The notes under the pieces are model-generated. The model was not told where the DNA came from and made no database searches. It was given only the letters and a program-made list of their open reading frames with translations. This document shows positions 5,676-12,602 of a stretch of DNA of 14,992 nt, piece by piece (position 1 is the stretch's first letter; each line of letters starts with the position of its first letter). Origin of the DNA: Synechococcus sp. HW_metabat.21. Its GTDB lineage: Bacteria; Cyanobacteriota; Cyanobacteriia; PCC-6307; Cyanobiaceae. The translations under genes were made by a program, and so were the position numbers. The stretch lies in NCBI GenBank assembly GCA_018623875.1, contig JAAZUZ010000023.1, positions 1 through 14,992 of the forward strand, read 5' to 3'.

Positions 5676-6530
5676 TTAGAGCAAGCGCTCCAGGCCGTAG
5701 ACCAGGCCGTCCAACTGACGCACCTTTCGGGCCGTGAGCAGCACGCCGGGCATGTAGGCCGAGCGATCGATCGTGTCGTGGCGAAGGGTGTAGGTCTCGC
5801 CCGGGGCACCAAACATGACCTCTTGATGGGCCACCAGGCCGGGAAGGCGGATGGAGTGGAGCCGCAGACCGCTCTCACGCTGGCCGCCCCGGCAACCCGC
5901 CAGGGTTTCGTGCTCCTCCACCTGAAGAGGATTGAACGACTTGCCCAGGTCCTCCATCAACTCGGCGGTCTTGATGCAGGTGCCGCTCGGCGCATCGGCC
6001 TTGCGGTTGTGATGCAGCTCGGTCAGCTCGGCGAAGTCATAGAAGCGGGCCGCCGCCGCAGCGGCCTGCTGCAACAGGACCATGCCGACGGAGAAGTTGG
6101 GAATCACGGCACCGCCAACGGATGCCTTGGCTGCAAATTGAGCCAGCTCGCTGAGTTGCTCGGGACTCAGGCCGGTGGTGCCGATCACTGGATGGACGCC
6201 ATAGGCGATGGCGGCGCGGGTGTGCTCGTAAACCACCGAGGGATGGGTGAAGTCCACAAGAACAGCGCCCTGGCCTGGGCCGTCATTGCGCACGGCCTGG
6301 CTGGCCTGGCAAAGGGTGCCCTCGAAATCAGCGGTGATCGCCACCTCGAGCTCCCCAAGGCCTAGCTCCAGGCCCACATCCGCGCCCTCCTTGCCGGGGG
6401 TGGTGTCCACGGCCCCCACGAGCTGACAGTCGGCAGCCGCGACAACCGTTTTGATCACCTCGGCACCCATCCGGCCCAAGGCGCCAGCCACCACAACGGA
6501 GAGGGGCTTGCTGGCGGGGGCCTGAGTCAT
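5676..6530 (-). CDS. dapB: 4-hydroxy-tetrahydrodipicolinate reductase
   Basis: DapB reduces 4-hydroxy-tetrahydrodipicolinate to tetrahydrodipicolinate with NAD(P)H, on the path to diaminopimelate and lysine. The 284-aa product is near the usual length of 265-280. The Rossmann nucleotide-binding loop is GALGRMG (16-22). VDFTHP (92-97), GTTG (117-120) and PNFSVGM (144-150) are typical. The catalytic signature ELHHNRKADAPSGT (171-184) carries the His173-His174 pair and Lys177. The C-terminal dimerisation part ends at LVYGLERLL. The ATG at 6530 has no Shine-Dalgarno; instead its leader holds a copy of the 16S anti-Shine-Dalgarno sequence. It diverges from chlH across 157 bp. Confidence 0.97.
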   Translation of the reverse strand: MTQAPASKPLSVVVAGALGRMGAEVIKTVVAAADCQLVGAVDTTPGKEGADVGLELGLGELEVAITADFEGTLCQASQAVRNDGPGQGAVLVDFTHPSVVYEHTRAAIAYGVHPVIGTTGLSPEQLSELAQFAAKASVGGAVIPNFSVGMVLLQQAAAAAARFYDFAELTELHHNRKADAPSGTCIKTAELMEDLGKSFNPLQVEEHETLAGCRGGQRESGLRLHSIRLPGLVAHQEVMFGAPGETYTLRHDTIDRSAYMPGVLLTARKVRQLDGLVYGLERLL

Positions 6531-6687
6531 CGGAAGGAGGTGACGGTGGATCGAGCCTATGCCTCACGCCTTACCACGGGTTCCGTGGACCGGGAACCCC
6601 CCGAGAACTCCTGTTACAGCAACGAAAGACCCTCGCGCAGACAGCGCACTCCTTCGTAGGCTCCTTCACATTGCTCAATCAGCGCGA
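6531..6687. promoter_or_regulatory. Divergent dapB-chlH control region
   Basis: This 157-bp gap must hold the promoters of dapB (minus) and chlH (plus). On the plus strand, AAGGAGGTGA, a full Shine-Dalgarno match, occurs at 6534-6543, but no gene start fits it well. Read on the minus strand it is TCACCTCCTT, the 16S 3'-tail sequence, 3 bp before the dapB ATG. Two overlapping inverted repeats lie at 6574-6599. I could not assign promoter boxes with confidence. Confidence 0.5.
6574..6599 (+). promoter_or_regulatory. Overlapping, mutually exclusive hairpins in the chlH leader
   Basis: CCACGG-GTT-CCGTGG (6574-6588) forms a perfect 6-bp stem. GGGTTCC (6578-6584) also pairs perfectly with GGAACCC (6593-6599) across an 8-nt loop. 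The two share 6578-6584, so only one can form at a time. Such alternatives are typical of RNA switches, but the first could equally be a DNA operator palindrome. No T-run follows. Confidence 0.4.
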
Positions 6688-9600
6688 ATGTTCACGCAGG
6701 TCCGCTCAGCTTCCCGCCGCGTCAGCCCTGCGGAGGTGAATGGCCGGGCCGTGATGAAAGCGGTCTATGTGGTGCTGGAGCCCCAGTACCAAAACGCGCT
6801 GACCCAAGCGGCCACCGCCCTCAACGAAGCCAATGGCTCGATCGCCATCGATCTGAGCGGCTACCTGATCGAAGAGCTGCGAGACCCGGAGAACTACGCC
6901 GACTTCTGCGCCGATGTGGCTGAGGCCGATGTCTTCGTCGCCTCCCTGATCTTCATCGAGGACCTGGCCCAGAAGGTGGTCGATGCAGTGGCCCCCCACC
7001 GCGACCGGCTCAAGGCCGCCGTGGTCTTCCCCTCCATGCCGGAGGTGATGCGCCTGAACAAGCTGGGCAGCTTCTCGATGGCCCAGCTCGGTCAGAGCAA
7101 GTCGGCCATCGCCGGCTTCATGAAAAAGCGCAAGGAAGCAGGCGGCGCCGGCTTCCAGGACGCCATGTTGAAGCTGCTCAACACCCTGCCAACGGTGTTG
7201 AAGTACCTGCCGGTGGAGAAGGCGCAAGACGCCCGCTCCTTCATGCTCAGCTTCCAGTACTGGCTGGGCGGAACCCCGGACAACCTCCGGAACTTCCTGC
7301 TGATGCTGGCGGACAAATACGTCTTCCCCCGCACCAGCGACGACCGTCCCGAGATCCAAGTGGCCGATCCGGAGGTCTTCCCCGACCTGGGCATCTGGCA
7401 CCCCCTGGCGCCCTCGATGTTCGAGGACCTCAAGGAGTACCTCAACTGGAACGCCAGCCGCCAAGACCTGAGCGACAAAGCCCGCAAGGGACCGGTCATT
7501 GGCCTCGTGCTGCAGCGCAGCCACATCGTCACTGGCGATGAGGCTCACTACGTCGCCGTCATCCAGGAACTCGAGTTCCGCGGCGCCACCGTCATCCCCG
7601 TCTTCTGCGGCGGCCTGGACTTCACGAAGCCGGTCAACGCCTTCTTCTATGACCCGCTGAACCCCGACCAGCCCCTGGTCGATGGCGTGGTCTCCTTGAC
7701 CGGTTTCGCCCTGGTCGGCGGTCCCGCCCGCCAGGACCACCCCAAGGCGATTGAGGTTCTCAAGAAGCTCAACCGTCCCTACATGGTGGCGCTGCCCCTG
7801 GTCTTCCAAACCACCCAGGAGTGGGAGCAAAGCGACCTGGGTCTGCACCCGGTTCAGGTGGCCCTCCAAATCGCCATCCCCGAGCTCGACGGCGCCATCG
7901 AGCCGATCGTGCTCTCCGGCCGCGACGACGCCACCGGCAAAGCCCACACCCTGCAGGACCGGGTGGATGCCATTGCCGAGCGAGCCATCCGTTGGGCCTC
8001 CCTGCGGATCAAGCCCCGGACGGAGAAGAAGCTGGCGATCACCGTCTTCAGCTTCCCCCCCGACAAAGGCAACGTCGGTACGGCGGCCTACCTGGACGTC
8101 TTCGGCTCCATCCACCGCGTGATGGAAGAGATGCGCGCCAAGGGCTACGACGTCAGCGGTCTGCCCCGCACCTCCAAGGAACTGATGGAGGCGGTGCTGC
8201 AGGACCCCGAGGCTCTCGAGGGTGCACCGGAGCTGGCCATCGCCCACCGGATGAGCGTTGAGGAATACGAGCGCCTCACGCCGTACTCGGAGCGCCTCGA
8301 AGAGAACTGGGGCAAGCCCCCCGGCAACCTGAACAGCGACGGCACCAACCTGCTCGTCTTCGGTCGCCACTTCGGCAACGTCTTTGTCGGCGTTCAGCCC
8401 ACCTTCGGCTACGAGGGTGACCCGATGCGGCTGCTGTACTCCCGCAGCGCCAGCCCCCACCACGGCTTCGCCGCTTACTACACCTATCTCGAGAAGGTCT
8501 GGGGAGCCGATGCAGTGCTGCACTTCGGCACCCACGGCTCACTCGAGTTCATGCCCGGTAAGCAGATGGGCATGAGCGAGACCTGCTACCCCGACTCCCT
8601 GATCGGCGCCCTGCCGAACCTCTACTACTACGCCGCTAATAACCCCTCGGAAGCCACCATCGCCAAGCGCCGGGGCTACGCCGAGACCATCAGCTATCTG
8701 ACCCCTCCGGCTGAGAACGCTGGTCTCTACAAGGGTCTCAAGGAGCTGGGCGAATTGGTGGGCTCCTACCAGCAGCTTCGCGAGAGCTCCCGCGGCGTTC
8801 AGATCGTCAATGCCGTGGTCGAAACCGCACGCCAGTGCAACCTCGACAAGGACGTTGAGCTTCCCGAGGTCGATGCCTCCGAGCTCGACCTTGACGGCCG
8901 CGATGGCGTGGTCGGCGCGGTCTATCGCCAGCTGATGGAGATCGAGAGCCGGCTGCTGCCCTGCGGCCTGCACACCATCGGCAAGCCCCCCACGGCGGAA
9001 GAGGCGATCGCCACCTTGGTGAACATCGCTGCACTGGAGCGCGAGGAAGAGGGCATCCGCTCCCTGCCTGCCCTGCTGGCGGAAAGCAAAGGACGCACGA
9101 TCGCCGACGTCTACCAGGGCAACGACGAGGGTGTGCTCGCCGACGTGGAGCTCAACCGCGTCATCACCGAAACCTCCCGGGCCGCCATCGGCGCCATGGT
9201 CCAAGCCGTCACCGGCAGCGATGGTCGAGTGACCCTCCGCCGGAACTTCGGTTGGTTCTTCGATCTGCTCGAGCGCTTCGGCTTCAAGCTCCCCAGCCCC
9301 TGGCTGAGCGCCTGCCGCAGCGCTGGTTTCGCTGACGTCGATCAAGCCGAGCTGGAGACGCTGTTTGGCTACCTGCAGTTCTGCCTCGAGCAGGTCTGCG
9401 CCGACCTGGAGATGGAGAGCCTGCTGAAGGCCCTCGACGGCGAGTACGTCCTCCCGGGCCCTGGCGGTGATCCGATCCGCAACCCCAACGTCCTGCCCAG
9501 CGGCAAGAACCTCCACGCCCTCGATCCCCAGGCCATCCCAACCCGGGCCGCCGTAGCCGCCGCCAAGGTGGTGGTGGACCGCCTGATCGAGCGTCAACGC

Positions 9601-10692
9601 GAAGAGCAGGGCACCTGGCCCGAGACCATTGCCTGCGTGCTCTGGGGCACCGACAACATCAAGACCTACGGCGAATCGCTGGCCCAGATCCTCTGGTTCA
9701 TCGGTGCCCGCCCTGTGCCCGACTCGCTGGGCCGGGTGAACAAGCTGGAGCTGATCCCCCTCGAGGAGCTCGGCCGTCCCCGCGTCGATGTCGTGGTCAA
9801 CTGCAGCGGCGTCTTCCGCGACCTGTTCATCAACCAGATGGCCCTCATCGACCAGGGCGTGAAGATGGCCGCCGAGGCCGATGAGCCCCTGGAGATGAAC
9901 TTCGTGCGGAAGCACGCCCAGGAACAGGCCGAGAAGGAAGGCGTTTCCCTTCGGGATGCCGCCACTCGGGTGTTCTCGAACGCCAGCGGTAGCTACAGCT
10001 CCAACGTCAACCTGGCGGTGGAGAACAGCTCCTGGGAAGAGGAGAACGAGCTGCAGGAGATGTACCTCTCCCGCAAGACCTTCGCCTTCAACGCCGATAA
10101 CCCCGGTGAGATGGACCAGAAGCGTGAGGTCTTCGAGTCGGTGATGAAGACCGCCGATGTGACCTTCCAAAACCTGGATTCAGCGGAGATCTCCCTCACC
10201 GACGTGAGCCACTACTTCGACAGTGACCCCACCAAGCTGATCCAAGGGCTGCGGGATGACGGCAAGGCTCCCTCGAGCTACATCGCCGACACCACCACCG
10301 CGAACGCCCAAGTCCGCTCCTTGAGCGAGACGATCCGCCTGGATTCGCGCACCAAGCTGCTCAACCCGAAGTGGTACGAGGGCATGCTCGACTCCGGCTA
10401 CGAAGGCGTGCGTGAAGTGGCCAAGCGCCTGAACTTCACCCTGGGCTGGAGTGCCACCAGTGGTTCCGTCGACAACTTCGTCTACGAAGAAGCCAACGAG
10501 ACCTTCATCAACGATCCCGAGATGCGCAAGCGTCTGATGGATCTCAACCCCCACAGCTTCCGCCGCATCGTCGGAACGCTGCTTGAGGTGAATGGCCGGG
10601 GCTACTGGGAGACCTCCGACGAGAACATCGAACAACTCCAGGAGATCTACCAGGAGATCGAAGACCGGATCGAAGGCGTCAGCGAGGGCTGA
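6688..10692 (+). CDS. chlH: Magnesium chelatase subunit H
   Basis: ChlH binds protoporphyrin IX and, with the ChlI/ChlD AAA+ motor, inserts Mg2+ in the first step committed to chlorophyll. The product is 1334 aa, the normal length for the cyanobacterial class, in the CobN/Mg-chelatase family. The N-terminal domain (AVYVVLEPQYQNALTQA) and the block with GTHGSLEFMPG (614-624, His616) and MGMSETCYPDSLIGALPNL are diagnostic; the end reads EIEDRIEGVSEG. I chose the ATG at 6688 because orthologues, as I recall, begin MFTQVRSA. The frame stays open upstream to an ATG at 6559, whose extra 43 residues lack family likeness. It diverges from dapB, converges on folP, and is followed 23 bp on by an intrinsic terminator. 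Confidence 0.98.
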   Translation: MFTQVRSASRRVSPAEVNGRAVMKAVYVVLEPQYQNALTQAATALNEANGSIAIDLSGYLIEELRDPENYADFCADVAEADVFVASLIFIEDLAQKVVDAVAPHRDRLKAAVVFPSMPEVMRLNKLGSFSMAQLGQSKSAIAGFMKKRKEAGGAGFQDAMLKLLNTLPTVLKYLPVEKAQDARSFMLSFQYWLGGTPDNLRNFLLMLADKYVFPRTSDDRPEIQVADPEVFPDLGIWHPLAPSMFEDLKEYLNWNASRQDLSDKARKGPVIGLVLQRSHIVTGDEAHYVAVIQELEFRGATVIPVFCGGLDFTKPVNAFFYDPLNPDQPLVDGVVSLTGFALVGGPARQDHPKAIEVLKKLNRPYMVALPLVFQTTQEWEQSDLGLHPVQVALQIAIPELDGAIEPIVLSGRDDATGKAHTLQDRVDAIAERAIRWASLRIKPRTEKKLAITVFSFPPDKGNVGTAAYLDVFGSIHRVMEEMRAKGYDVSGLPRTSKELMEAVLQDPEALEGAPELAIAHRMSVEEYERLTPYSERLEENWGKPPGNLNSDGTNLLVFGRHFGNVFVGVQPTFGYEGDPMRLLYSRSASPHHGFAAYYTYLEKVWGADAVLHFGTHGSLEFMPGKQMGMSETCYPDSLIGALPNLYYYAANNPSEATIAKRRGYAETISYLTPPAENAGLYKGLKELGELVGSYQQLRESSRGVQIVNAVVETARQCNLDKDVELPEVDASELDLDGRDGVVGAVYRQLMEIESRLLPCGLHTIGKPPTAEEAIATLVNIAALEREEEGIRSLPALLAESKGRTIADVYQGNDEGVLADVELNRVITETSRAAIGAMVQAVTGSDGRVTLRRNFGWFFDLLERFGFKLPSPWLSACRSAGFADVDQAELETLFGYLQFCLEQVCADLEMESLLKALDGEYVLPGPGGDPIRNPNVLPSGKNLHALDPQAIPTRAAVAAAKVVVDRLIERQREEQGTWPETIACVLWGTDNIKTYGESLAQILWFIGARPVPDSLGRVNKLELIPLEELGRPRVDVVVNCSGVFRDLFINQMALIDQGVKMAAEADEPLEMNFVRKHAQEQAEKEGVSLRDAATRVFSNASGSYSSNVNLAVENSSWEEENELQEMYLSRKTFAFNADNPGEMDQKREVFESVMKTADVTFQNLDSAEISLTDVSHYFDSDPTKLIQGLRDDGKAPSSYIADTTTANAQVRSLSETIRLDSRTKLLNPKWYEGMLDSGYEGVREVAKRLNFTLGWSATSGSVDNFVYEEANETFINDPEMRKRLMDLNPHSFRRIVGTLLEVNGRGYWETSDENIEQLQEIYQEIEDRIEGVSEG

Positions 10693-10715
10693 GGTTCACC
10701 CCAACCCTTCAGTCG

Positions 10716-10737
10716 GGCCCCTTCGGGGGCCTTTTTT
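10716..10737 (+). terminator. Intrinsic terminator after chlH
   Basis: GGCCCC-TTCG-GGGGCC (10716-10731) is a perfect GC stem with a stable TTCG loop, followed by six T (10732-10737). It lies 23 bp past the chlH stop. Read from the other strand there is no T-run, so it does not obviously end the folP transcript. Confidence 0.93.
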
Positions 10738-10743
10738 ATTGGC

Positions 10744-11577
10744 CTAACGCCAGAGCGCGTCCGCCATGCGTGTGACCTGGGCGATGGCCGCCCCGTCATG
10801 CACCCGCACCACGTCGACCCCCGCCGCGACGCAGCGCGCCACCACCGCCGCGGTTCCCCACAGCCTTGCCTTGGGCCGGGGCTCATTGAGAACAGCACCA
10901 ATGAATCGTTTCCGGGACGGCCCCACCAACAGCGGGATGCCATCCACCTTGAGCTGCTCCAATCCCCGCAGGAGCTCCAGGTTCTGCTCGGTGGTCTTTG
11001 CAAAGCCCAGCCCCGGATCCCAGATCAACTGGTCCTGGCGAATACCTACTGCCAAGGCGGTGTCCGTGGCCGTGCGCAACTCCCGCAACACCCCCGCAAT
11101 GACCCCGGCTGAGCCGTAGTCAACGAGGCCATCCATCGTCTGGCTATCACCGCGGGAATGCATCAAGACGTAGGGGCAGCCCGCTTGTGCCACCACCTTG
11201 AGGATCTCGGGGTCGCGGGAGCCGCCGCTGATGTCGTTGATCCAATCCGCGCCGGCTTCAAGGGCCGCTTCTGCGACGGAGGCGCGGTAGGTGTCGACCG
11301 AGATCAAGGCCTGAAGCGGCTCGGCGTCGATGGCCGAGCGAATCAGACGCAGGCTGGGGAGCAAACGACGAAGCTCTTCCGCCGAGCCCACATCCTCAGC
11401 ACCGGGACGCGTGCTCTGGGCGCCCAAATCGAGAACGGAAACCCCAGCGCGTGCGAATCGCCGGGCCTGTTTCAGGGCCTGGTCGGGATGGTCGAAGCGG
11501 CCACCATCGCTGAAGGAATCGGGGGTGAGGTTGATCACCCCCATCACCTGGGTGCGTTGACCCCAGGAATCCCCCAT
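10744..11577 (-). CDS. folP: Dihydropteroate synthase
   Basis: FolP joins p-aminobenzoate to 6-hydroxymethyl-dihydropterin pyrophosphate, giving dihydropteroate for folate; it is the sulfonamide target. The 277-aa product has the normal TIM-barrel motifs in order: MGVINLTPDSFSDGG (12-26), LDLGAQSTRPGAE (49-61), SVDTYRASVAEAAL (93-106), DWINDISG (111-118), IWDPGLGFAKTTEQN (185-199), GPSRKRFIG (219-227) and VRVHDG (257-262). The second motif has Gln where many enzymes have Glu (GGESTRPG). The ATG at 11577 overlaps the tpiA stop as TGATG, so the two are probably translationally coupled. A longer open frame to 11739 lies wholly over tpiA and lacks family likeness. Confidence 0.97.
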   Translation of the reverse strand: MGDSWGQRTQVMGVINLTPDSFSDGGRFDHPDQALKQARRFARAGVSVLDLGAQSTRPGAEDVGSAEELRRLLPSLRLIRSAIDAEPLQALISVDTYRASVAEAALEAGADWINDISGGSRDPEILKVVAQAGCPYVLMHSRGDSQTMDGLVDYGSAGVIAGVLRELRTATDTALAVGIRQDQLIWDPGLGFAKTTEQNLELLRGLEQLKVDGIPLLVGPSRKRFIGAVLNEPRPKARLWGTAAVVARCVAAGVDVVRVHDGAAIAQVTRMADALWR

Positions 11578-12332
11578 CAAACGGGCTGGAAGTTGGCGAT
11601 CCGCGCGAACCCTTCGGGATCCAGGGATGCGCCACCGACGAGGACGCCGTCGATATCGCTCTGGGCCATCAGCTGATCGATGGTGGCGGGGTTCACCGAT
11701 CCGCCGTACTGAACGACGACCTCGGGGTAGCCGACCCACTCGCGGATCAGACCGCAGATCCGGTTGGCTTCACTCGCTTCACAGGTCTTGCCGGTGCCGA
11801 TCGCCCAGATCGGCTCGTAGGCCACGATCAGCTTGGAGTGGTCGAGTCCATCCACGCCCTGCTGCACCTGGCGGCGGATCACCTTCTCAGCCTCGCCCGC
11901 TTCCCGCTGGGAGTCGCTCTCACCCACACACAGGATCGGGATGATCCCGTGCTTTTGGGCGCTGCGGGCCCGCAGGTTGATCTGCTCGTCGGTCTCGCTG
12001 TAGTACTTGCGGGGCTCGCTGTGGCCAACGATGGCGTGGCTCACGCCGTGCTCAAGCAGCATCCCGGCGGAAACCATCCCGGTGAAGGCGCCCTTCTCCT
12101 GCCAATGGATGTTCTGCGCTGAAATCTGAATCCCGCTGCCGGCTAGGGCACTGCCCAGGGTCGCAATGGCGGTGAAGGGCGGAGCCAGCACCACCTCGCG
12201 ATCGCTGGGGAGGTTGGCCACCAGGGGCTTGAAGGCTTCCGCATAGGCCTGCGCTTCAGCGCAGGTCATGTGCATCTTCCAATTGCCCGCGATGACAGCC
12301 TTGCCCACTGGGTTCTTCGGTTGATCAGCCAC
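11577..12332 (-). CDS. tpiA: Triosephosphate isomerase
   Basis: The enzyme interconverts dihydroxyacetone phosphate and glyceraldehyde 3-phosphate in glycolysis and the Calvin cycle. From the GTG at 12332 the product is 251 aa. The active-site residues are present: Asn17 and Lys19 (AGNWKMH), His104 (VGHSE) and Glu173 (AYEPIWAIGTGK). VVQYGGSV and DGVLVGGASL bind phosphate. An in-frame GTG at 12308 would give 243 aa and an N-terminus (GKAVIAGNWK) closer to relatives as I recall, so the start is uncertain. Position 107 is Pro in GHSEPR, where most isomerases have Arg (GHSERR). It lies 21 bp after the S4 protein gene and overlaps folP by one base. Confidence 0.96.
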   Translation of the reverse strand: MADQPKNPVGKAVIAGNWKMHMTCAEAQAYAEAFKPLVANLPSDREVVLAPPFTAIATLGSALAGSGIQISAQNIHWQEKGAFTGMVSAGMLLEHGVSHAIVGHSEPRKYYSETDEQINLRARSAQKHGIIPILCVGESDSQREAGEAEKVIRRQVQQGVDGLDHSKLIVAYEPIWAIGTGKTCEASEANRICGLIREWVGYPEVVVQYGGSVNPATIDQLMAQSDIDGVLVGGASLDPEGFARIANFQPV

Positions 12333-12353
12333 CCAACCTAAAGCCTTGCGAGA

Positions 12354-12578
12354 TCAGGCTTCTTCCGGGGGCTTCGCCACGACATGGGTCTGACCATCCA
12401 GCTCCACCCGGTCACCGGGCTTGAGCTTGCGGCCACGCTGCGTCTCCTGAAAGCCATTCACGCGCACTTCTCCACCCTGGATGCGCTGCTTGGCCTCACC
12501 ACCGGTAAACACCAGGCCCTGCCACTTGAGGAATTGATCAAGGCGAATCGCTTCTGCCGCCGAAGGGGTACCGCTCAA
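12354..12578 (-). CDS. Small S4-domain RNA-binding protein (YaaA/YbcJ type)
   Basis: The 74-aa product is essentially one S4 domain. RLDQFLKWQGLVFTGGEAKQ begins at residue 12, then RIQGGEVRVNGFQETQRGRK and a final strand KPGDRVEL. Such stand-alone S4 proteins bind structured RNA and are thought to act on ribosomes or rRNA. The start is a TTG at 12578. Most relatives begin near residue 11 here, where no ATG, GTG or TTG occurs, so the TTG is the most economical choice. It heads a minus-strand unit with tpiA and folP. The divergent ABC transporter starts only 24 bp away, so its promoter must lie inside the transporter gene. Confidence 0.87.
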   Translation of the reverse strand: MSGTPSAAEAIRLDQFLKWQGLVFTGGEAKQRIQGGEVRVNGFQETQRGRKLKPGDRVELDGQTHVVAKPPEEA

Positions 12579-12602
12579 AAAAAGCGCTGATAGCTTGCCC
12601 CG

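Noticed and set aside
8078..8091. GTA-N8-TAC match to the NtcA consensus
   Set aside because: It lies deep inside chlH coding sequence, and a six-base match is expected by chance in 15 kb.
6706..8535. 609-codon open frame antisense to chlH
   Set aside because: It is a codon-aligned shadow of chlH in GC-rich DNA; the product is low-complexity and resembles no family, while chlH is certain on the other strand.
8539..10170. 543-codon open frame antisense to chlH
   Set aside because: Same reason: a shadow frame produced by the avoidance of certain codons in a long GC-rich gene.
11578..11739. 54-codon N-terminal extension of folP
   Set aside because: It overlaps the end of tpiA, is Arg-rich shadow sequence, and the ATG at 11577 gives a normal-length enzyme coupled to tpiA.
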